From contig CALJKQ010000114.1 of NCBI GenBank assembly GCA_937973565.1, positions 1 to 14,851 on the forward strand: DNA of 14,851 bases, in the 5' to 3' direction. Positions 1 through 6,660 of the stretch are shown piece by piece (position 1 is the first letter of the stretch; each line of letters begins with the position of its first letter). The notes below the pieces were generated by a model. That model had not been told where the DNA came from, ran no database searches, and was given only the letters and a program-made list of their open reading frames with translations. A program made the translations under genes and the position numbers. Source of the DNA: an uncultured Saprospiraceae bacterium (GTDB lineage: Bacteria; Bacteroidota; Bacteroidia; Chitinophagales; Saprospiraceae).

Positions 1-139
1 GCATCAGAGGAGTAACTGGAATCGGTATCCACCGAAATGCAATGACAGACAAAACACTGGCAAAAAGAAAGAATATGCCCATTTTAAGCATAAATCGCCA
101 GATTTTTTTGTACCAGGGTCGCTTCACATCCTTATCCAT
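1..139 (-). CDS. mtgA: MtgA-like monofunctional peptidoglycan glycosyltransferase, N-terminal fragment
   Basis: Only the first 46 codons are in the window; the gene runs off the left edge. The ATG (complement of 137-139) opens a short basic stretch, M-D-K-D-V-K-R-P-W-Y-K-K, then one hydrophobic segment (about residues 17-35), then RWIPIPVTPLM. A single N-terminal membrane anchor followed by a 'R-x-(V/I)-P-x-P-V-T-P-L-M' stretch is typical of MtgA, the monofunctional transglycosylase that polymerises lipid II into glycan strands on the periplasmic face of the inner membrane. The catalytic domain itself is not visible. It starts 22 bp after the mqnA stop on the same strand, so the two are probably co-transcribed. 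A bifunctional penicillin-binding protein is less likely given the short cytoplasmic tail and this motif. Confidence 0.7.
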   Translation of the reverse strand, partial: MDKDVKRPWYKKIWRFMLKMGIFFLFASVLSVIAFRWIPIPVTPLM

Positions 140-161
140 CCAACAAATTTAACAGAAAAGA

Positions 162-911
162 TCAAAGCTTCAAATTTTCTACTTTTTCAAAAAACAGTTT
201 TACGGCTTCTTTCTTTTGAGCATCAAAATGATAAGAAATGTTTCGGGAATAATATTCCTGAATGCCCCCTATGTAACTGAATTCCTTCAAGTCCAGATTG
301 GGAATGTTAGATATACCAGTCTTCAAAATAGCGTTTAGTTCCTGAACATCAGATTCCGGAATGGATGGTTTTTTCACAAACAATGCAAAGGCAAAGGGTA
401 GCTGAAAGACATTATTCCAGGTCTTCCCCATATCCAAAAAATGAGAAAATTTATTTTCATATTCAAAGACCTTGTCACCTATAGCCAAAAAGCCACTGGA
501 TGACCTGTCTGATTCAAAATAATATTGAATGCCTTCTTTCCAGATGATATCCTTATAACCCAATGCATCAAAAAGGATCTTGACCAGCAAAACAGAAGTT
601 CTAGAATCCGAGTCTAGATAAACCGTTTTGATTTTATCAAGGTCAACATCAGAAAATACCCCAACCGTTCTCACAGGCCCCTCACAACCTATGCAAAAAT
701 CAGTACAGATCTCATAATCGTTCCTGCCCAACAACCCCCCAATAGGTATCAGTGCAAAATCACTTTCTCCGTTAAAAAACATTTCCGTACCCAATGAGGG
801 TGTTTTATAAATCAGATTAAACTTATGGTGGGGATGGAGTCTAAATCCTTCAATAAAGGGAATCGTATTGAGATAAGAAACCAGGATCAGGTTATTTTTA
901 TGGTCGGACAT
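162..911 (-). CDS. mqnA: MqnA, chorismate dehydratase (futalosine menaquinone pathway)
   Basis: This 249-residue soluble protein belongs to the MqnA/MqnD periplasmic-binding-protein-like fold. MqnA dehydrates chorismate to 3-enolpyruvylbenzoate, the entry step of the futalosine route to menaquinone in the cytoplasm. The N-terminus LILVSYLNTIPFIEGF matches the family hallmark 'VSYLN(T)xPxxxG', and YLDSDSRTSVLLVKIL (about residues 97-112) matches the 'D..S.TS..L...L' substrate-loop region. FNGESDFALIPIGGLL corresponds to the 'G..D.gliP' segment. Length is slightly shorter than typical MqnA (about 260-290). I chose the ATG at 911 rather than the TTG immediately upstream. The paralogue MqnD would instead carry an 'SPCPNDTF'-type start, which is absent. 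It is divergent from the sphingolipid locus and precedes the mtgA fragment. A UbiD-family gene at the other end of the window may act later in the same pathway. Confidence 0.87.
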   Translation of the reverse strand: MSDHKNNLILVSYLNTIPFIEGFRLHPHHKFNLIYKTPSLGTEMFFNGESDFALIPIGGLLGRNDYEICTDFCIGCEGPVRTVGVFSDVDLDKIKTVYLDSDSRTSVLLVKILFDALGYKDIIWKEGIQYYFESDRSSSGFLAIGDKVFEYENKFSHFLDMGKTWNNVFQLPFAFALFVKKPSIPESDVQELNAILKTGISNIPNLDLKEFSYIGGIQEYYSRNISYHFDAQKKEAVKLFFEKVENLKL

Positions 912-1061
912 CAATTTTTTAATAATTTAGCCTTTTTAAATGGATGACAGTAAAACATCATTTGAAAGCATCGGTTTAAATTTTCCGGTTAAGCCGTAAT
1001 AAAATCCGTTTTTTCATTGTCAAAGTGTATTTTCTGTATTCCAAAAGCGCAAAATAAACAA

Positions 1062-1097
1062 TTTGATGCCAAATTCCATTATATAATGGACATCAAA
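1062..1097 (+). promoter_or_regulatory. Palindromic candidate promoter/operator upstream of the lipid locus
   Basis: A perfect 14-bp palindrome, CCATTATATAATGG, lies at 1076-1089, ending 21 nt before the first ATG of the lipid locus. A second 7-bp inverted pair, TTTGATG (1062-1068) and CATCAAA (1091-1097), brackets it, though the two symmetries are not concentric. TTTG at 1062-1065 followed 16 nt later by TATAATGG at 1082-1089 is a weak match to the Bacteroidota -33/-7 pattern (TTTG, TAnnTTTG). What is seen is the symmetry; that it is a promoter with an overlapping regulator site is inference. The rest of the intergenic region from 912 to 1110 shows no other clear element, and no convincing promoter for mqnA. 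Confidence 0.4.
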
Positions 1098-1110
1098 ACA
1101 AGCTGTAATT

Positions 1111-1815
1111 ATGGAAATTAATTGGAAAACCAGAGGGCAACAATGGGTGTATAATGCCATCAATCCAATTATCCATTGGATGATGAAAGCAGGCATTACT
1201 CCTAATTTTATCACATTTTTAGGACTCGTAATCAATGTTTTAGCCACTGTAGTATTCATTGTGGGGGTTGAAAAAGGCAGCAGAGGAGATCATCGTTATA
1301 TTGGTTGGGCCAGTGCTACCATTTTATTAGGTGGACTGATGGACATGATTGACGGAAGATTGGCCAGGGTTGCCAAACAAGAGTCAAGATACGGAGCAAT
1401 TTTCGATTCCGTCCTCGACAGATACAGTGAAATGATCATGTTTTTGGGTATTTGTTATTATTTAATCGGGTACAGCTATTTTTTGAGTTCTTTATTTGCC
1501 TTTATTGGTATGATTGGCTCTATCATGGTAAGCTATACCAGAGCTCGGGCAGAAGGAATGGGCTTAAAAATGGCAGATGTTGGGCTGATGCAAAGGCCGG
1601 AACGTATTTTGTTAATCGGTTTATCAGGTTTGGCTTGTGGTATTGCCTCTCATTTTATTGGTTCCGACTACAAAATTTCGGTCGATTGGCTCCCTTTTCC
1701 TTTGTTTGAAACCATTACTATATTTACTTTTCCCATCTTTATATTAGCTATCCTAACCAATATTACAGCCATCAATCGTCTCAATGCAGCAAAAAAAATG
1801 CTTGAGACACCTTAA
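1111..1815 (+). CDS. CDP-alcohol phosphatidyltransferase, probable phosphatidylinositol-phosphate synthase
   Basis: A 234-residue integral membrane enzyme. It carries the full CDP-alcohol phosphotransferase signature D-x2-D-G-x2-A-R-x8-G-x3-D-x3-D: D78, D81, G82, A85, R86, G95, D99 and D103. These acidic residues bind two divalent metals and the CDP-diacylglycerol pyrophosphate. About six hydrophobic segments are visible (roughly 34-52, 66-80, 107-126, 130-148, 167-185, 205-225). The family attaches an alcohol to the phosphatidyl group of CDP-DAG. With an inositol-1-phosphate synthase and a PgpA-like phosphatase in the same run, the likely acceptor is inositol-1-phosphate, giving phosphatidylinositol phosphate, as in Bacteroides inositol-lipid loci. 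Phosphatidylglycerophosphate synthase is the main alternative; the PgpA-like gene would fit that too. It is the first gene of the locus, 12 bp before the next. Confidence 0.8.
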   Translation: MEINWKTRGQQWVYNAINPIIHWMMKAGITPNFITFLGLVINVLATVVFIVGVEKGSRGDHRYIGWASATILLGGLMDMIDGRLARVAKQESRYGAIFDSVLDRYSEMIMFLGICYYLIGYSYFLSSLFAFIGMIGSIMVSYTRARAEGMGLKMADVGLMQRPERILLIGLSGLACGIASHFIGSDYKISVDWLPFPLFETITIFTFPIFILAILTNITAINRLNAAKKMLETP

Positions 1816-1827
1816 ACCTGCTTCCAA

Positions 1828-2343
1828 ATGAACCAAACTTTTTTCCAGTCATTTCTTGATAAAACCTATGAGCCCGAAGGGCTGCCCAAGGATTATCCCG
1901 TTCCTGTTAAGGAAGGTTTGCTTTTTTATATCCAGAGAAATCAAAACATCAATACGGTGGTGTATGAGATCAATCTCAATTCACACGGGGATTGGAATCT
2001 GGATGAACCCATGAAAGTTTATTGGATCAAATACAATGAATTCCAGGAAGAAGCAGAACTCAACTATATTCAAAACAAACTGGCTTATGGCTACCGTTCC
2101 AATATTATTTCACCGGAATTGGTGGAATTTGAGTTTGTGAGTTACAACAAAAAATTCTACATCCGTAAACAGAAAAACAGCATTTTTGAAGTTACCACAA
2201 GGCTGTCTGGAAAGTTGGCAAGATTAACCAATATGTATGTGTATGCGGAAGAATTTGGTGTTTTTCCGGAAGTGAAATTTGTCGAATTATACGGCATCTG
2301 TGTCGAAACAGATTGTCCATGTTATGAAAAGATTATTCCTTAG
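1828..2343 (+). CDS. Uncharacterised 171-residue protein in the lipid locus (possibly DUF4833)
   Basis: I do not recognise a function. The sequence resembles what I recall of the DUF4833 family ('LFYIQR...NTVVYE' followed by 'V.WI.Y' and 'AYG'), but I cannot verify this. It has no signal peptide and no membrane segment, so it is probably cytoplasmic or peripheral to the inner membrane. Residues 31-50 (LLFYIQRNQNINTVVYEINL) and the later alternating hydrophobic pattern (VEFEFVSYNKKFYIRK) suggest a mostly beta fold rich in aromatic residues. The C-terminus holds three closely spaced cysteines, C158, C163 and C165, in CVETDCPCYE, which might bind metal or form a redox site. It lies 12 bp after the CDP-alcohol transferase and 11 bp before the PAP2 gene. 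That placement between two inositol-lipid enzymes makes an accessory role in this pathway plausible, but this is inference only. Confidence 0.8.
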   Translation: MNQTFFQSFLDKTYEPEGLPKDYPVPVKEGLLFYIQRNQNINTVVYEINLNSHGDWNLDEPMKVYWIKYNEFQEEAELNYIQNKLAYGYRSNIISPELVEFEFVSYNKKFYIRKQKNSIFEVTTRLSGKLARLTNMYVYAEEFGVFPEVKFVELYGICVETDCPCYEKIIP

Positions 2344-2354
2344 CGGAAGATATT

Positions 2355-3299
2355 GTGATAGTAGAGTTTATAAAGAAAATTCCGGATGAGCGCAAAAACC
2401 AGGATCTGAAAATCTGGTTTGGATTCAGCGTTTTTTATCTGTTGTGGTGTACCATGGTAGTGGACGGCAGAATAGATCATTTATTCTTCTATTTCCTGCT
2501 TACGACATTCCTTTTTTGGCATAGAAAAACAAGAAACTTTGCCCTCGGCTTTGCTTTTTTTGTGGCCTTTTGGATCATATATGACGGACTCAGAATCTTT
2601 CCCAACTACCTGCTGAATGATGTACATATCCTTGACCCGTACCTCATAGAAAAAAAACTTTTCGGCATTTATTCAGATGGGCAATTACTCACCCCTAATG
2701 AATACTTCAGAACACACTCATCTGCTATTCTGGATGTTATAACTGCTATGTTTTACCTTACCTGGGTTCCCATTCCTTTGCTTTTGGCTGCTATTCTTTT
2801 TAGAAAAAATACCAAAGCTTTGCTTGAATTTACTTCCTGCTATCTTTTTACCAATTTGCTGGGCTTTGTTATTTATTATAGCTATCCTGCCGCTCCTCCC
2901 TGGTATTTTAATCAGTATGGAAATGTATTTGACCTAAGCGTCAAAGCCAATGCAGCAGGTTTATTGTCCTTTGACAAATTAATCGGATACCCCCTTTTTG
3001 AAGGATTATATACCAAAAATTCAAATGTTTTTGCGGCCATACCCTCCCTTCACGCGGCATATCCGGTAGTAACCTGGTATTATGCAAAAAAGTATGCATC
3101 TAAACCATTGACCTGGATCGTCTTTATTGACATTGTTGGTATTTGGTTTTCAGCCGTTTATTCTTTTCATCACTACTTTATTGACGTATTATTGGGTGGC
3201 TTGGTAGCCTTTCTATCAATCTTAAGCTATGAAAAATTACTGTTGAAAACCAGATTTTCAGAATACATTGTTAAATTTGCTCAGTTTATAGATAATTAA
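2355..3299 (+). CDS. PAP2/Aur1-like membrane protein, probable inositol phosphorylceramide synthase
   Basis: A 314-residue polytopic membrane protein of the Aur1-like branch of the PAP2 phosphatase/transferase superfamily. Conserved segments are seen in order: SYPAAPPWYFNQYG (about 176-189), AAIPSLHAAYPVV (227-239, with S231 and H233), and YSFHHYFIDVLLGG (269-282, with H273 and D277). The last two form the PAP2 catalytic motifs (S-x-H, and H-x3-D acting with the other histidine). In fungi and in inositol-lipid-producing Bacteroides, such enzymes transfer phosphoinositol from phosphatidylinositol to ceramide, releasing diacylglycerol. The adjacent serine palmitoyltransferase and inositol genes support that role. 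The start is GTG at 2355, preceded by GGAAG at 2345-2349; the next in-frame methionine (residue 34) falls inside the first hydrophobic region. Other lipid phosphotransferase substrates cannot be excluded from motifs alone. Confidence 0.75.
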   Translation: MIVEFIKKIPDERKNQDLKIWFGFSVFYLLWCTMVVDGRIDHLFFYFLLTTFLFWHRKTRNFALGFAFFVAFWIIYDGLRIFPNYLLNDVHILDPYLIEKKLFGIYSDGQLLTPNEYFRTHSSAILDVITAMFYLTWVPIPLLLAAILFRKNTKALLEFTSCYLFTNLLGFVIYYSYPAAPPWYFNQYGNVFDLSVKANAAGLLSFDKLIGYPLFEGLYTKNSNVFAAIPSLHAAYPVVTWYYAKKYASKPLTWIVFIDIVGIWFSAVYSFHHYFIDVLLGGLVAFLSILSYEKLLLKTRFSEYIVKFAQFIDN

Positions 3300-3311
3300 A
3301 ATTAAAGACCA

Positions 3312-4517
3312 ATGAATTTGCTCAAGCAGAAAATGAAGGCTTATGACATTCCACAAAAAATTATGGACATGGGCCTTTATCCGTATTTCAGGATGATAGA
3401 ATCCGAACAGGATACTGTGGTGAAAATCAACGGTAAAGATGTAATGATGTTTGGATCCAATTCATACCTGGGTCTTACCAATCACCCTAAACTCAAAGAG
3501 GCAGCCAAAGCTGCCATCGATAAATACGGATCAGGCTGCGCAGGTTCCAGATTTTTGAATGGAACACTGGATTTACATATTGAATTGGAAAATGCACTGG
3601 CCAGCTACGTTGGCAAAGAAGGTGCTTTGGTCTTCAGTACAGGATTCCAGGTCAATTTAGGCGTTATTTCTTCAATTCCGGGCAGACATGACTACATTAT
3701 TTTAGACGATCTGGATCATGCTTGTATCCTCGATGGTGCCCGTTTGTCTTTTGCCAGGACCTTAAAATATGAGCACAACAATATGCAGGATCTCGAAAGA
3801 ATCCTGTCAAAAACAGATCCTGATAAAATTAAACTGATCGCCATAGACGGTGTGTTCAGTATGGAAGGTGATATAGCCAAATTGCCGGAAATCGTGGCAT
3901 TGGCTGAAAAATACAACGCCAATATCATGGTAGATGATGCCCACGGACTTGGCGTTTTAGGACCATTGGGAAGCGGCACGGCTGCTCATTTTGGACTTAC
4001 AGACAAGGTTGATCTGATTATGGGTACTTTCTCCAAGTCACTGGCAACTATTGGTGGTTTTATCGCAGCTGATCTGGATACCATCAATTACCTGAAGCAC
4101 AATGCAAGGTCATTGATATTTAGTGCCAGTATAGCCCCGGCCAATGCAGCCGCTGTTTTAGCAGCATTGGAAGTAATAAAAGAAGAACCTGAAAGAATCA
4201 CACGACTTTGGGAAAACACCCACCATGCTTTAAAGCTCATCAAGGATGCAGGTTTTGATACTGGACACACTGAGACACCTATCATTCCAATTTATATCAG
4301 AGATGATTACAAAACTTTCCAATTGACAAAAATGCTTCAGGACGATGGTGTTTTTGTCAATCCGGTTGTTTCTCCGGCGGTAGCGAGCACAAGTTCATTG
4401 ATTCGATTCTCATTAATGGCCACACATACCATTGATCAAATTGATGAAGCTGTTGAAAAGTTGGTGAAAATCAGTAAAAAACTTGATATTTTGGAAACTA
4501 GTAAAGTAAATGCATGA
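3312..4517 (+). CDS. spt: Serine palmitoyltransferase (Spt), first step of sphingolipid synthesis
   Basis: A 401-residue PLP-dependent alpha-oxoamine synthase, probably a cytoplasmic homodimer. It condenses L-serine with a long-chain acyl thioester to 3-ketosphinganine. The PLP lysine is K242 in GTFSKSLATIGGF. The cofactor-contacting aspartate and histidine are D208 and H211 in VDDAHGLGVLG, and GSGCAGSRFLNGT is the expected substrate-binding loop. Relatives in the same fold are glycine C-acetyltransferase (Kbl), 8-amino-7-oxononanoate synthase (BioF) and 5-aminolevulinate synthase. Sequence style (MMFGSNSYLGLTNHPKL near the N-terminus, and length) and the neighbouring GNAT and reductase genes favour Spt over Kbl or BioF. 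There is no biotin or threonine-degradation gene nearby. The gene begins 12 bp after the PAP2 gene and its stop overlaps the next start (ATGA), suggesting translational coupling. Confidence 0.88.
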   Translation: MNLLKQKMKAYDIPQKIMDMGLYPYFRMIESEQDTVVKINGKDVMMFGSNSYLGLTNHPKLKEAAKAAIDKYGSGCAGSRFLNGTLDLHIELENALASYVGKEGALVFSTGFQVNLGVISSIPGRHDYIILDDLDHACILDGARLSFARTLKYEHNNMQDLERILSKTDPDKIKLIAIDGVFSMEGDIAKLPEIVALAEKYNANIMVDDAHGLGVLGPLGSGTAAHFGLTDKVDLIMGTFSKSLATIGGFIAADLDTINYLKHNARSLIFSASIAPANAAAVLAALEVIKEEPERITRLWENTHHALKLIKDAGFDTGHTETPIIPIYIRDDYKTFQLTKMLQDDGVFVNPVVSPAVASTSSLIRFSLMATHTIDQIDEAVEKLVKISKKLDILETSKVNA

Positions 4518-5638
4518 GTATACAGGTTAGGAAAGTAGAGTCTAAGGCAGACAGGAAAGCATTCATTGATTTTCCTCACGATCTATATAAAAATGATCCT
4601 AACTATGTTCCTGAATTGTACCTGGCAATGGCAGATCTCATCAGTGAGAAAAAAAACCCATTTTTCAAACATTCCACAGCAGAGCTATACCTGGCAGAAA
4701 AGGACGGTAAGCTCGTGGGGCGCATTGCAGGAGTTATCAACAACAATTACAACCAGTTTCACAATTGTAATGTCGGTTTTTTTGGCTTTTTTGATTGCAT
4801 AAACGATCAGGGCGTTGCCAACGCGCTATTGGATAAAGCCACTGCTTATGTAAAAAATGGAGGTAAGGATACGCTTATAGGTCCTGCCAACTTTACTACC
4901 AATGATACAGCCGGCCTGTTGGTTGAAGGGTTTGATAGCCCGCCGATTGTGCAAATGACCTATAATTTTCCATATTATAAAGAACTGATTGAAGCCTATG
5001 GCTTCACCAAGGATATGGATCTTTTTGCTTTCTGGATTCCAACACAAGGAGTTAACGAAAAATCGCTTCAGCTATCCGAAAGATTAAAAGAAAGATTGAC
5101 CGGCAAAGGCATTACTTTCAGAAACCTCAACATGAAGAACTTCAAAAAAGAAGTAGATAATGTTCGTGATATTTACCGGTCTGCCTGGGAGAAAAACTGG
5201 GGTTTTGTACCTCCAACCAACGAAGAATTCGACTTTCTGGCAGAAGGATTAAAAATGGTTTTGGATGAACGCTATGCCTACATTGCGGAGGATAATGGAA
5301 AAATGGTTGCCTTTGCAGTAGGTTTGCCAAACATCAATGAAATATTGATTAAACTGAAAAGAGGGAGGCTTCTGCCATTTGGAATATTCAAACTTTTGTT
5401 GGGTAAAAAACACACAAAAGCTGTGAGAATTGTTCTTTTGGGTGTAAAAGAAGATTATAGAAAAATGGGAATAGAAGCGGTATTTTATGCGAATTTTATA
5501 CGCGCCGCTCAAAATAATGGCTTGTCTGGAGGTGAGGCTTCTTGGGTTTTGGAGAGTAACCAAATGATGGTTCAAGGGGCAGAAAACCTGAATGGCAAAA
5601 AGTACAAGACTTACAGAATCTATACTAAGCCTGTATAA
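4514..5638 (+). CDS. GNAT-fold N-acyltransferase, probable bacterial ceramide synthase (bCerS-like)
   Basis: A 374-residue soluble protein with features of the GNAT acyltransferase superfamily. The N-terminal half contains AELYLAEKDGKLVGRIAGVI (about 56-75) and the C-terminal half a degenerate acyl-CoA loop, LLGVKEDYRKMGIE (308-321), followed by WVLESN (344-349). In Caulobacter a GNAT-family protein of about this size is the bacterial ceramide synthase, N-acylating 3-ketosphinganine. That enzyme is unrelated to eukaryotic ceramide synthases. Here the gene overlaps the spt stop codon by 4 bp and is followed by a CerR-like reductase, the expected next enzyme. The GNAT call is fairly secure; the ceramide synthase call rests mainly on context and general resemblance. 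An alternative is another N- or O-acyltransferase modifying the sphingoid product. Confidence 0.75.
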   Translation: MSIQVRKVESKADRKAFIDFPHDLYKNDPNYVPELYLAMADLISEKKNPFFKHSTAELYLAEKDGKLVGRIAGVINNNYNQFHNCNVGFFGFFDCINDQGVANALLDKATAYVKNGGKDTLIGPANFTTNDTAGLLVEGFDSPPIVQMTYNFPYYKELIEAYGFTKDMDLFAFWIPTQGVNEKSLQLSERLKERLTGKGITFRNLNMKNFKKEVDNVRDIYRSAWEKNWGFVPPTNEEFDFLAEGLKMVLDERYAYIAEDNGKMVAFAVGLPNINEILIKLKRGRLLPFGIFKLLLGKKHTKAVRIVLLGVKEDYRKMGIEAVFYANFIRAAQNNGLSGGEASWVLESNQMMVQGAENLNGKKYKTYRIYTKPV

Positions 5639-5659
5639 GTAATAATACAAAATTAAAGT

Positions 5660-6649
5660 TTGAAAAGAATTGTCATCACCGGAGCAACAGGCTTTATTGG
5701 TGGCTTTATAGTAGCCGCTGCCATTGAAAAAGGCTGGGATGTTTATATTGCCGCCAGAAAATCCAGCAACCTGCAATGGATTCAAAACTTTTCATTTACA
5801 AGGATCGAATTGGACTTTTCCAATGTTGACAGCATGTCAAAAAAATTAAATGAAATCCAACCTCATTATATCATACACAATGCAGGTCTCACCAAAGCGC
5901 CCAATCAAAAATCATTTGATGAAGTAAATGCTGAGTACACAGAGAACCTTGCTATGGCTGCAATGAAGTCGGGCATTCCCCTTGAAAAATTTGTGTTCTT
6001 AAGCAGTCTGGCATCGTTTGGTCCTGCCGACAATCACCCGGTTGATATAGTCAATGAAAGTTGTCAACCTCACCCTGTGACCATGTATGGAAAAAGTAAG
6101 TTGCTGGCAGAACAAAAGATCAAATCTATTGTTGGACTACCGTATATAATATTAAGGCCAACGGCTGTATACGGACCAAGAGAAAAAGATCTCTTCAGTG
6201 TTTTCAAAATGGTAGCATCCGGCTTTTCAGTTTACTCGGGAAATGGAGGTCAAAAACTTACATTTGTTCATGTTAATGATTTGGTAGAATGGATAGTGCG
6301 TTGTACCGAAAACCGACACGTTGCCAAATCTTATTTTGTATGTGACGGTAATGTATATAGTCCCACAGAATTAAATACGCTAATTTCAAGAAATTTAGGC
6401 AAAAAAACTTTGAAAATTGGCGTACCTTTGTGGCTCTTAACAGTTATAGGGTATTTTTCAGAATGGATGGGTAAACTGGCAGGAAAACTACCGCCACTCA
6501 ACATTGATAAACTCAATGAAATCAAAGCCAACAATTGGCAATGTGACGTTGAGCCATTGATAAAAGATACGGGTTACCAGCCGGTTTATAATCTGGAAAA
6601 AGGAATAAAACTAACCGTTAACTGGTATAAAGAAAATAATTGGTTATAA
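5660..6649 (+). CDS. NAD(P)-dependent SDR/epimerase-fold reductase, probable ceramide reductase (CerR-like)
   Basis: A 329-residue extended short-chain dehydrogenase. The dinucleotide-binding motif TGATGFIGG (G8, G11, G14) sits at the extreme N-terminus. The active-site triad is visible as S115/S116 in VFLSSLASFG, Y143 and K147 in MYGKSK, and HNAGLTK (73-79) is the expected cofactor-adjacent loop. A hydrophobic stretch near 256-267 (PLWLLTVIGYFS) could touch the membrane. In Caulobacter a protein of this family reduces the 3-keto group of oxidised ceramide after N-acylation. Position directly after spt and the GNAT gene supports that reaction. Start choice: an in-frame TAA at 5654-5656 and the Rossmann strand beginning at residue 3 leave TTG at 5660 as the only sensible start. 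Other epimerase/dehydratase activities, for example on sugars or sterols, cannot be excluded from motifs. Confidence 0.78.
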   Translation: MKRIVITGATGFIGGFIVAAAIEKGWDVYIAARKSSNLQWIQNFSFTRIELDFSNVDSMSKKLNEIQPHYIIHNAGLTKAPNQKSFDEVNAEYTENLAMAAMKSGIPLEKFVFLSSLASFGPADNHPVDIVNESCQPHPVTMYGKSKLLAEQKIKSIVGLPYIILRPTAVYGPREKDLFSVFKMVASGFSVYSGNGGQKLTFVHVNDLVEWIVRCTENRHVAKSYFVCDGNVYSPTELNTLISRNLGKKTLKIGVPLWLLTVIGYFSEWMGKLAGKLPPLNIDKLNEIKANNWQCDVEPLIKDTGYQPVYNLEKGIKLTVNWYKENNWL

Positions 6650-6660
6650 AATTTGAAGAT

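Noticed and set aside
3312..4517. 8-amino-7-oxononanoate synthase (BioF) or glycine C-acetyltransferase (Kbl) instead of Spt
   Set aside because: Same fold and PLP motifs, but no biotin or threonine-degradation gene is nearby, and the direct coupling to ceramide-type genes favours Spt.
5249..5785. Long open frame of 178 codons on the minus strand
   Set aside because: It lies antisense across the well-supported GNAT and reductase genes, has no recognisable domain, and would need to span a real gene boundary.
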